From Bacillota bacterium (lineage in GTDB: Bacteria; Bacillota_A; Clostridia; Lachnospirales; Lachnospiraceae): 18,941 nt of DNA. Location: positions 1 to 18,941 of the forward strand of contig JAEYMU010000050.1 in the NCBI GenBank assembly GCA_023407175.1, in the 5' to 3' direction. Of the stretch, positions 6,517-14,216 are shown piece by piece. Both the position numbers and the translations under genes were made by a program. Each line of letters starts with the position of its first letter. Position 1 is the stretch's first letter. The notes under the pieces were generated by a model. The model saw nothing but the letters and a program-made list of their open reading frames with translations, searched no databases and was not told where the DNA came from.

Positions 6517-8514
6517 TCAGTATTTCAAAAGCAACATGGAGTGACAGACAAATGACGGGACTTTGAATACTGCGGCACCGTCTTTTCGTTCAAAGGGAAT
6601 GCTTTTTCCCGTCTCTGCCTCCGTTATTTCTCTGACCGTTTCCGGCAAACGGACTTCACATTCTGCCGCCGGACATGGTGTTAAATCCTCGATAATCTGA
6701 AGATTGCTTCTGCCGGAGGCATTTCCACCGGACAGCAGAAGGTCTCCGCCCCTCAAAACCGGAACCCCGAAAAGCAGATGCAGTACGTAACGCTTTTCGC
6801 TCTCCTGCTTCATCAATGTCACTCTGGCAGTAGAGGGCAAATCGGTACGCACCTGACACTTTGTCCCCATGAATGCCAACATTGCATTTTCAATGAAAGT
6901 ACGGTGTGCGGCACAGCCGTAACCATAGTAGAGAGAGAACACGGGGTGGGCAAAATAAAGCACCTTGTCCGTCATACTTCCAAGGTCGAATCCGGACTCT
7001 TCCGTCCGGTACGGCGTATGCTGGTGACTGCTGTAGTGCAGATAACTCCGGTTGAAATACGGGTCAAAGATTTTGCCGAGAGATTTACCCTCCCGCACCT
7101 TTATCCGCCGCCCCCGGAGGTAGCTTACCATGGGTGTCTCCACCCATAAGGGCTGAAACTCCGGAGCGGGAGCCATATAATCCGGTGAATAGGGGCTTTC
7201 TCCGCAATCTTCCGCTCCGGTATTCACGGTCATTTTGCCGTCTCTGAAACCGCCGGTGCCGGAGAGAATGAGTTTCCCGGCATAAGTTTTAAGTTTTTCT
7301 TCAACTTCCAAAGTAAACTCAACGTCATCTGGGAAAATCAGAAAATCATAGCGTGTCCAGTCGTTCTCCATATCCACAATATCAAATGGGATATGAGCCT
7401 CCAGCAAAACTCTGCCCGCCCCGAATTCGGCGGAGTTTGTCCGGGCATTCAGCAAATGTCTCACTGCTCTGGGGCTGACTATGGCCGTATTGGCGGCACT
7501 TGAAGCATTGATACAGAAAGGCTCTTTGTCCCGGATTTCCCTGTATACGGCTCCTACCATGTTATAAGTGCTTTTATCCAGCCTGCCGGAGGGGTGAAGC
7601 TGGTCTCCGATACTGCACCGGGTATTGTTTGCAAGCATTGCCGCACACTCGTAACGCAGAGCGTCGGGGTGTTTGAACCCGCCGAACTCACCCCAGGTGG
7701 TGTGAAATTTTCCGGTCATGCCCATTACGTCCATTTCCAAAGTACGGGTGTATGCCGCCGACATGGGGAAGTGGTCGTATCCCCAGCCGCCGGTGGGCAA
7801 TGATTCCAGCTCCAAATGGCTGAAATACGGCAGTATTTCCCGGTCTCCGGGGGTGATGTTGCCGCTGTTGTGAAAAACCTTCATACGGTTGTCGAAACGT
7901 CTTGCCGCCGCAGTGGTTTTTTCAAGATAATTCATCTCCACCTTGCGGCCGAATGCCGTTCTGTCCTCCTCTTTTTCCGGGTCAAATCCCTGTTCAAGCA
8001 TGTCGTGAATGCACTTTTCACAACAGCAGGGTCCCTGTGATACAATATCAAGAAAAATACCGTCGCAGCCGGGAAAGAGTTTTGCCACCTCTTCTATCTG
8101 GGCGCAGAGAAAATCCAGATAACCGCTGTTGAAGCAGAGTTTTTTGAATCCGGCGGTAAAGGGAGTTCCCCAGCGGTATTTGCCGTCCGGGTTGCGCCCC
8201 AGCCACTCCGGGTGGCGGTATCTTGCGTAATCGTTCAATCCTGCGCTCAGGTAAATGGGAACATTTATGCCCACCTCCTTGCAGGCGTCAAACTGGACCC
8301 GCAAAAGGTCAAAGGTCAAATGCGGGTGGCGTTCTCCCACTTCGGTATTGTAGTAGGCGTAACCATGATGGCAGGTGGCAAAACAGGTAATCGAGTCCAC
8401 CGCACTGTCCAGCAGAGTTTTCTGCCATTGCGCTTTGTTGAAGTCAACTCCCACCTCAGGTATCTCCGGCGAGGTATGGAAATCCAGATGTATCTGTCGG
8501 AATTTAAGAGACAT
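6517..8514 (-). CDS. GHL6-type glycosidase-like protein
   Basis: The 665-residue protein starts with FRQIHLDFHTSPEIP and has DSITCFATCHHGYAYYNTEV (40-59), PIYLSAGLNDYA (86-97) and DGIFLDIVSQGPCCCEKC (151-168), a combination I associate with the hypothetical glycosyl hydrolase 6 (GHL6) family, often labelled alpha-amylase family protein, in which a TIM barrel is followed by a beta-galactosidase-trimerisation-like (glutamine amidotransferase-like) domain (about 340-480) and a small beta domain. D156 at the end of a barrel strand is a candidate catalytic residue. The CCCEKC cluster could bind metal or form disulfides. No signal peptide is seen, so cytoplasmic action is likely. AGGAG about ten bases upstream supports the start. 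The family's activity is not established to my knowledge, although alpha-L-fucosidase-like or galactosidase-like roles have been suspected from fold. Confidence 0.8.
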   Translation of the reverse strand: MSLKFRQIHLDFHTSPEIPEVGVDFNKAQWQKTLLDSAVDSITCFATCHHGYAYYNTEVGERHPHLTFDLLRVQFDACKEVGINVPIYLSAGLNDYARYRHPEWLGRNPDGKYRWGTPFTAGFKKLCFNSGYLDFLCAQIEEVAKLFPGCDGIFLDIVSQGPCCCEKCIHDMLEQGFDPEKEEDRTAFGRKVEMNYLEKTTAAARRFDNRMKVFHNSGNITPGDREILPYFSHLELESLPTGGWGYDHFPMSAAYTRTLEMDVMGMTGKFHTTWGEFGGFKHPDALRYECAAMLANNTRCSIGDQLHPSGRLDKSTYNMVGAVYREIRDKEPFCINASSAANTAIVSPRAVRHLLNARTNSAEFGAGRVLLEAHIPFDIVDMENDWTRYDFLIFPDDVEFTLEVEEKLKTYAGKLILSGTGGFRDGKMTVNTGAEDCGESPYSPDYMAPAPEFQPLWVETPMVSYLRGRRIKVREGKSLGKIFDPYFNRSYLHYSSHQHTPYRTEESGFDLGSMTDKVLYFAHPVFSLYYGYGCAAHRTFIENAMLAFMGTKCQVRTDLPSTARVTLMKQESEKRYVLHLLFGVPVLRGGDLLLSGGNASGRSNLQIIEDLTPCPAAECEVRLPETVREITEAETGKSIPFERKDGAAVFKVPSFVCHSMLLLKY

Positions 8515-8543
8515 TTTGCCTGTTCTCCTGTTATTGGCACAAG

Positions 8544-9512
8544 TTAAAATTCAGGGTAATTTTGCAGTATGAAGTCGACCAGCATCTGCGGATCGTCCAA
8601 GCCGTGGGGATGGTGGCCGAAGAGGTCCCGGCGGATTATTTCAATCCTGCCGCCGGCCTTGCGGAGTCTTTCGGCAAAGATATCAATATTGCTCTCCGGA
8701 GGTACGGTCAGATCCTGTCCGCTCCGGATACACAGAATCGGTATTCCGGCTTTGGCAATAGGAAGAAAATTGTTGTTTGGCGAAAGCGGGTGGAGAGAAA
8801 GTTTTTCCACATCCGTCCGGTATGCGTCAGCCACCCTGCGGCTCTCTTTCCGGTAATAATCGAGCCATTGCGTTTTGGCATTGTATTTATCCCTGTTGTG
8901 CATAAATCCCAAATCGCATACCGGGGCATCAGCATATATTACCGCTACGGTCTCCGGGTGTTCCGCCGCCCAGCGGAATGCGAAAAGTCCGCCGTAACTC
9001 ATACCGGTAAGTGCCGCTTTGCGGTGAAATCCCATTTTTTGAAGCATAGCATAAAAGGTTTCAAGTTTTTTTATCCCATCCGGATTGGCCGCAGTGTCAA
9101 AGATGTCAAAATATACATGGTGAAATCCCCGTTCCAGCAGTTTCAGAGCCGGAATCCGGGGGACAAAGGAGTCAGCCCACTGCATACACCAGCTCCACGG
9201 AAGTCCGGGAGCAGGATTGCGGGGTTCCACAATAAATCCCTTGCGGCCGTCAAGTACGAAATCGTGACGTTTGAAGCCGTACCAGTTGCTTACGGTACCT
9301 TGTGGATAAGGGATTGCCGGACGGGGGCTTAATGCCGCTGACTTGGATTCCGGCCGGTTTGTTGCCGCCAGACGGGTATATCCGTCGGAGGAGTCTATTT
9401 TGTCAGTACAGAATGCGATGCCTGACAGATTAAACAACAGCGGACATACTGCCGAACTGATTAAAAATTTCCGTTTCTGATATAAAATATCTTTTTCTGT
9501 ACTGATTTTCAT
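8544..9512 (-). CDS. Exported alpha/beta hydrolase (probable esterase)
   Basis: The 322-residue protein opens with a signal-like segment: basic KRK at 13-15 and a hydrophobic stretch LISSAVCPLLFNLSGIAF (17-34). C35 is not in a good lipobox because Phe precedes it. The mature part is an alpha/beta hydrolase: nucleophile elbow GMSYGG with S172, acid D267 in SGQDLTVPP, and a histidine in FGHHPHG (298-304). Similar small hydrolases in glycan loci remove acetyl or other ester groups from sugars, which I infer here. GGAG about nine bases before the ATG serves as ribosome site, while a stronger GGAGGT further up is buried in a hairpin at the end of the regulator gene. It lies 34 bases after that gene. 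Confidence 0.82.
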   Translation of the reverse strand: MKISTEKDILYQKRKFLISSAVCPLLFNLSGIAFCTDKIDSSDGYTRLAATNRPESKSAALSPRPAIPYPQGTVSNWYGFKRHDFVLDGRKGFIVEPRNPAPGLPWSWCMQWADSFVPRIPALKLLERGFHHVYFDIFDTAANPDGIKKLETFYAMLQKMGFHRKAALTGMSYGGLFAFRWAAEHPETVAVIYADAPVCDLGFMHNRDKYNAKTQWLDYYRKESRRVADAYRTDVEKLSLHPLSPNNNFLPIAKAGIPILCIRSGQDLTVPPESNIDIFAERLRKAGGRIEIIRRDLFGHHPHGLDDPQMLVDFILQNYPEF

Positions 9513-9526
9513 ATTCCGGCTCCGTT

Positions 9527-9547
9527 ACCTCCGGGGCCGCCGGAGGT
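9527..9547 (-). promoter_or_regulatory. GC-rich hairpin overlapping gntR stop, masking a Shine-Dalgarno
   Basis: ACCTCCGG (9527-9534) and CCGGAGGT (9540-9547) form a perfect eight-base stem with a five-base loop. In the transcript the stem starts at the last base of the regulator's TAA. Its downstream arm contains GGAGGU, a full Shine-Dalgarno, about 17 bases before the esterase AUG. There is no U-run, so termination is unlikely. Sequestration of that site, or mRNA stabilisation or processing between the two halves of the operon, fits better. Confidence 0.45.
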
Positions 9548-10278
9548 TATTTTTTCGGAACGGATTTTTTCCGCCCCGTTTTGCCTTTGCTGCGTGTATC
9601 GGTAGAGTCATCGTATTCGAGAGCTTTCATCTGCTCCAGAGTACGCAGTCTCGACTGTTCTATGTGGTCGCGTATCAGCCCTTCTGCCGACCGTTCCCAC
9701 CGGTGTTCTATTGCCCAGAGTATCAGATGGTGCTGTGCCCAGAAGTCACTGAGATTTTCATGTGAGAAATTTCTCAGCCCCGGCACGGTAAAAGAACGCA
9801 GCTGGGAATCCAGGCTGTGGGCATAACTGGAAAGTTTCGCCAGTCCTGAAATATCAAGAAGCGTCCGGTGAAAGTCAATATCTCCGATATAACTGCCGCT
9901 TTCGTTCAGAGATTCCCTGGACAAAGCCTGCTCCATGGCGGAGACCACTTTCCGCAGCGGCGTCAGATCTCTTTCCTTGTTGCGCACCAGACTCAATACT
10001 GCACGGCTTTCAATAGCCTCACGCATGTAGAATATCTCGGAAACCTCATCCGCATCGAGAATCCGGACGAAACAGCCACGGTATGGGAAGTTGGTAAGCC
10101 AGCCCTCTTTTTCCAGCTGGCGGAACGCCTCTCTTACCGGAGTGGCGCTGCAACTGCATGCTTCGCACACAATTTCCTCTCTCACCGGAGTACCCGGCAG
10201 AAATTTTCGCTGTTTTATGCCGGACAGGATATATTCACGCACGATTTGAGAAGTGGTTTTCTTGCAGTCTGACACCAT
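9547..10278 (-). CDS. GntR-family regulator with FCD domain
   Basis: I choose the ATG at 10278 (243 residues): AAGGAG lies about ten bases before it, whereas the longer open frame up to 10479 overlaps the preceding gene. The winged helix is at about 10-75, with TPVREAFRQLEKEGWL (46-61) the typical recognition segment. The FCD ligand domain follows (about 80-220) with candidate metal ligands D133, H137, H183 or H184, and H205. The C-terminal tail is rich in Lys/Arg (GKTGRKKSVPKK). FCD regulators commonly sense carboxylates such as hexuronates, lactate or gluconate. It sits inside the operon, 46 bases after the DUF6259 gene, so it probably controls its own transcript. No operator was identified. 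Confidence 0.9.
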   Translation of the reverse strand: MVSDCKKTTSQIVREYILSGIKQRKFLPGTPVREEIVCEACSCSATPVREAFRQLEKEGWLTNFPYRGCFVRILDADEVSEIFYMREAIESRAVLSLVRNKERDLTPLRKVVSAMEQALSRESLNESGSYIGDIDFHRTLLDISGLAKLSSYAHSLDSQLRSFTVPGLRNFSHENLSDFWAQHHLILWAIEHRWERSAEGLIRDHIEQSRLRTLEQMKALEYDDSTDTRSKGKTGRKKSVPKK

Positions 10279-10324
10279 ATTACATACTCTCCTTGTTGGT
10301 TTTTCCGAAAAAGTTATTTGCATA

Positions 10325-12391
10325 CTATACTTCGGGAACTCCGGAGAAACAATCTGTTTTTCGTACAAAATCCATATTTGCGCCGGTTTCTTTACATGGT
10401 TTTTCAAGTTCCACGGCACAGCAGGTGCGGGGAGCAAGCGTGCCGCTTCTGCCCTCCCAGCTCCATTCAGCCGGTTCACTGTCCCAGTTTATCATAACCA
10501 ATGCTTTCCGTCCCCCGGGGGACTGCCAGCAGGAGTGCAGTATCACCGGAGATTCAGTCTCCACATAAGCAACCTCACTGCGTTTGGAGTAGGTCCCCCG
10601 TTTGAAAAGGCGGACTTTTTTGCAACGTGTTTTAAGCTCACCCGGCGGAAGCATGGTGCCGGAAAAGAGCAAATCCCGGTTGTCATAATAAAATCTGGCA
10701 CAGGTCACAGCGAAATCGTAAAATCCGGAAGTTGCAGGATTGTCGGCTTGACCCTTGCGCAGATTGCACACAGTAGGCTGCATACCCCAGATAATGCCGC
10801 GGGTAAATTCCAGCGGGAACTGGTCAGGGAAAATCCGGGTCCACTCCTGTTCGTCCTCAGCCTTGTACCTCTCCTCGTCCGGCCAGAGAGGATCCCATGC
10901 CGGAATATTGTCCGGTATGGCAAAGTTGCCGAAAAGTGCGGTACTGCCGTGATAAACAGCGGTAAATACCGGCACATATTCGCCTTTCATGCGCTGGGCA
11001 AGGTTCCAGTAGCCGATACGCTCGTGGCTGGGATAGAGCAGTATCATGGATTCCACCAAATCCAGATATTTTTCGGCTCCCTCCTCGGTGGAAAATGCTA
11101 CTCCGGGGTGGCGTTCACGCAGGGATTTTATCATTTTCCGATAGCCTTCGGCCTGATAGAAGCCGCCGCCGGGAGCGTGTTTATGTCTCGGATTGCAGCA
11201 TGGGATCACCGTGGAAGCGCAGCCGATAAGGTCGAGATAAACACTTTTCAATCCTGCTCCTGTCAGGTGGTCAACCAGTTTGTGAATGCGCTTGAAGAAA
11301 GGTTCTCCCTCGCCGCAGATGTAAGCCAGACGGTGGCCGTTGTAACGGTTGAAAGGCACGCTGAATACGTTGCCGTCTGCGGTCATTACGGCGGAGTCGT
11401 CACCGCCGTCGGCCCACTCTCGGTGCTGAATATCCCATATCACGCCATTGATGTAGACCTGCAAAAATATATTCTGGGAATTCATGCGCTCAACGGCTTT
11501 GCGGAACTCCTCCTCTCCGGCACGGGGCGGCCAGAAGTCGGGGTAATCCGTGTCGTAAGGATTGCTGTGCCAGAAATACCAGTCCAGAGCCGCCGGTACG
11601 CCGGAGCGTTTGACGAACTCTTCCACCGGAGCCATTACATCGTCGGCTTCTCCCCGATTCCAGAACCAGATACCGGTATCTTTGAGTGGATTGTCCTTTA
11701 TCCGGTTGCGGTACCACTGCTGACGGTGCGCCCAGCGGCGGTAGATGAGTGCCGCATTGAACCAGCTGCCCTCAAAAGGCTCCAGTGCCACGGCGAATGG
11801 TACGCTCCAGCGTTTCGCCGCAAGACGGGTCCGGGCTACCGGAATGATTATATCCAGATCCGCAGTACGGGGATTATCTCTGGTAGTCAGGTCGAAACTT
11901 TTATTCCAGTGTCTGTTGTCCAGACAGCCGGCATAGAGATTGCCTGCCTGAGAGAAAAATCCGAAAAACTGGAACGGGTGAAATGAAAACCGTTCCGGCG
12001 ACGGCACCGTAAGCTCCCACTCCTGCAAGGGTCCGCTGAGATAGCCGATGTCGTGAGGAAGCAGAATACGGTTGTCCGGATGTTCCATGGTCACCGAGGG
12101 AAATATCACCTCATGTATCTGCCGTTCCGGACAGGCACCCGAATAGGAAAGTTTACCATGAAGAGCCTTGCCGTGAGCTTTCCAATGGCATATTACCTTG
12201 AAGCAATCACCCTGCGTCTCATGCCCCTCCCATATCTGGCGGAAGCCATCGGAAGTCTCTTCACTGCGGAATTTTTTCATTTCGCCAGGCAGAAGCTGAA
12301 CAAATTCACCGCCTGATCTGTATTTCAGTTTCCAGCCTATTTTCTGTCCGCCGAAACTGAACGAACCTTTTGAATCAAAAGTCATTTTCAT
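10325..12391 (-). CDS. DUF6259 glycosidase-like protein
   Basis: The 688-residue protein has an N-terminal beta-sandwich (about 1-235) and a TIM barrel. Barrel features resemble DUF6259 and, more distantly, clan GH-D: ALDWYFWHSNPYDTDYPDFW (268-287), FLQVYINGVIWD (309-320), GLKSVYLDLIGCAS with D387 as candidate nucleophile, and VAFSTEEGAE with E436/E437 as candidate acid/base. A C-terminal beta domain starts near 590. It has no signal peptide, so cytoplasmic action is likely. AAGGA ten bases before the ATG overlaps the region right after the symporter stop, 15 bases away. DUF6259 proteins occur in glycan loci of gut Lentisphaerota, Verrucomicrobia and Bacteroidota. I know of no settled substrate, so activity is open. 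The catalytic residue picks are inference from strand position only. Confidence 0.8.
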   Translation of the reverse strand: MKMTFDSKGSFSFGGQKIGWKLKYRSGGEFVQLLPGEMKKFRSEETSDGFRQIWEGHETQGDCFKVICHWKAHGKALHGKLSYSGACPERQIHEVIFPSVTMEHPDNRILLPHDIGYLSGPLQEWELTVPSPERFSFHPFQFFGFFSQAGNLYAGCLDNRHWNKSFDLTTRDNPRTADLDIIIPVARTRLAAKRWSVPFAVALEPFEGSWFNAALIYRRWAHRQQWYRNRIKDNPLKDTGIWFWNRGEADDVMAPVEEFVKRSGVPAALDWYFWHSNPYDTDYPDFWPPRAGEEEFRKAVERMNSQNIFLQVYINGVIWDIQHREWADGGDDSAVMTADGNVFSVPFNRYNGHRLAYICGEGEPFFKRIHKLVDHLTGAGLKSVYLDLIGCASTVIPCCNPRHKHAPGGGFYQAEGYRKMIKSLRERHPGVAFSTEEGAEKYLDLVESMILLYPSHERIGYWNLAQRMKGEYVPVFTAVYHGSTALFGNFAIPDNIPAWDPLWPDEERYKAEDEQEWTRIFPDQFPLEFTRGIIWGMQPTVCNLRKGQADNPATSGFYDFAVTCARFYYDNRDLLFSGTMLPPGELKTRCKKVRLFKRGTYSKRSEVAYVETESPVILHSCWQSPGGRKALVMINWDSEPAEWSWEGRSGTLAPRTCCAVELEKPCKETGANMDFVRKTDCFSGVPEV

Positions 12392-12406
12392 AAACGGAAA
12401 ATCCTT

Positions 12407-14188
12407 TTATTTTTTGCGCTCGATAATCTCTTCGCCCAGACTGCCCAGAGTAAGTCCCTGCCATTTTTCACGCGGCTGAACCGGACAGAACCAGAGAATT
12501 ATGAATGCCCCGATAGTGGAAAACGGCATGTAGAATGCAAAACTGCACTCCATGGGTTTTGTGTCCACATACCAGTTGCTGAAGCCCCACCACGCCAGCA
12601 GCATGAAGCTGAGTCCGAGGAAAGCCACGCCGACAAGCCCGGCAGTCTTGGCGGCAATACGGCTGCGGGTCTCTTTCCGGCAGTAGGGGATACAGCAGAG
12701 TACTCCGATTACCAGCGGAATAAGCACATACCAGAACGGAAGTTTGCCGCCCCATCCGAAACCGGCTGACGGGTCTTTTTCCCACATCTGCACTGCCGAG
12801 CGGGAGAGTATGTACCAGATGTTTTTGCCAAGCGTCTCACCGAAAGCGAATGCGGTATATCCCCAGATAAGAGCTGAATTGGCACGGTTGGAGAGTACGG
12901 CAAAGAGGAATGCCGGAAGTGTGGCGGCACCCAGCATGTAGAAAATCGTACCTACTTCGGTGACGCTCTGCTTGAGCCACTGACCGGAAAAGTCGATGAG
13001 CAAACCGAGACTTATGGCAAAAATGCCGATGCTGAATGTCGCCCAGCGGGAGACGGACAGCTCTTTTTCCGGAGACATGCTTTTGTTGATGAATTTGGAG
13101 TGCACCTCTTTGAGCCACACGGTAGCCATGGAGTTTATGCCGGAGTTAAGGGTACTCATAATGGCTGAGAGCATGGCAGCCATGAAGAGAGCGGAGAAGA
13201 CCAGCGGCAATTTGCTTGAGACAAAGTGGGTCAGCGCAATGTCTCCGCCCCGGGCAGTAACCACCGGATCGGGATTCTGACTGTAATAGGAGTAAACCGC
13301 AAAGCCGATAAAGTAGAGAACCACGCTGGCAAAGATACCGAATACGGTGGAGAGTATCTGGGATTTGAAGCCGGATTTCCAGTCTTTGGTGGAGAGAATC
13401 TGCTGAATGGTGGCCTGATTGCTGCAAGCACTGCCTATCGGCCAAATTACCGCCTGCCAGAGCAGGACGAAAAAGAGCAAACGGGTATACGGAGTGAATT
13501 TGTAGAACTCCGGGTCACAATACTGAGGTGCGCCGTGGCCGTTTTCCCATGCGTATGATATGGCGCCCCATGCGCCGCCGTTCACATTCTGACAGAGGAC
13601 ATAGATAAGCACAAAGAGACCGCCGAACATGAAGAAGAACTGTATTACGTCCGTCCACACCACCGCTTTGATACCGCCGATAACAGTATAGATAAGACCG
13701 ATACCGCCGATCATGACAATAGTAAACCAGCATGGCCAGCCGTAAGCACCCTCAAAGATTTTGCTTGAGGTATAAAGCACCATGCCGATATACATGGTCT
13801 GGCAGTAAAAGGCACTGACGGCCACCACTGCACGCACCGCCTTGTCGTACCGGTATTCCAGATATTCGTAAGGGGTGAAACTGCCCAGTTTGAAATAGAA
13901 GCGGACAAAGAGGAGATAATAGGGAATAGCCAGCGGCAATGTAAGAAAGATTGCCATTGACCACATGGTCCACCCCCGAGAGAAAATCTCACTGGGTATC
14001 TGGATAATGGAAATCGAACTGAACATAGCCATCATCATGGACATGCCGACTGCCACATATGGCATACTGCGTCCGCCGAGAAGATAGCCTTCCACGTTTT
14101 TGTTTTTTCCTTTCATGGAGATACCCACTGCGAGAATGAATATCATGTAGGCCGCCATGATAAGGTAACTGATCCAATGTTCCGGCAT
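12407..14188 (-). CDS. Sodium:solute symporter (SSS family)
   Basis: The 593-residue membrane protein has about 13-14 hydrophobic helices. SSS signatures are plain: GGRSMPYVAVGMSMM (38-52), SSISIIQIPSEIFSRGW (57-73), and YTVIGGIKAVVWTDVIQ (167-183), the region of helix 5 and the following loop that carries much of the family motif. SSS transporters couple sodium entry to uptake of sugars, sialic acid, carboxylates and other solutes. It is the only transporter in the window, so it is the likely entry route for the locus's product. AAGGA six bases before the ATG supports the start. It lies 28 bases after the TIM-barrel gene. Length and order of helices are normal. Substrate choice within the family cannot be read from these motifs. 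Confidence 0.93.
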   Translation of the reverse strand: MPEHWISYLIMAAYMIFILAVGISMKGKNKNVEGYLLGGRSMPYVAVGMSMMMAMFSSISIIQIPSEIFSRGWTMWSMAIFLTLPLAIPYYLLFVRFYFKLGSFTPYEYLEYRYDKAVRAVVAVSAFYCQTMYIGMVLYTSSKIFEGAYGWPCWFTIVMIGGIGLIYTVIGGIKAVVWTDVIQFFFMFGGLFVLIYVLCQNVNGGAWGAISYAWENGHGAPQYCDPEFYKFTPYTRLLFFVLLWQAVIWPIGSACSNQATIQQILSTKDWKSGFKSQILSTVFGIFASVVLYFIGFAVYSYYSQNPDPVVTARGGDIALTHFVSSKLPLVFSALFMAAMLSAIMSTLNSGINSMATVWLKEVHSKFINKSMSPEKELSVSRWATFSIGIFAISLGLLIDFSGQWLKQSVTEVGTIFYMLGAATLPAFLFAVLSNRANSALIWGYTAFAFGETLGKNIWYILSRSAVQMWEKDPSAGFGWGGKLPFWYVLIPLVIGVLCCIPYCRKETRSRIAAKTAGLVGVAFLGLSFMLLAWWGFSNWYVDTKPMECSFAFYMPFSTIGAFIILWFCPVQPREKWQGLTLGSLGEEIIERKK

Positions 14189-14216
14189 AAAAATTCCTTT
14201 TTGTTTATATTTTTTG

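Noticed and set aside
10279..10479. N-terminal extension of the GntR regulator to 310 residues
   Set aside because: It overlaps the preceding gene, precedes the normal start of the winged helix by too much, and the internal ATG at 10278 has AAGGAG before it.
10253..11986. Long plus-strand open frame of 577 codons
   Set aside because: It lies antisense to the DUF6259 and regulator genes, has a composition without domain motifs, and is an expected shadow of them.
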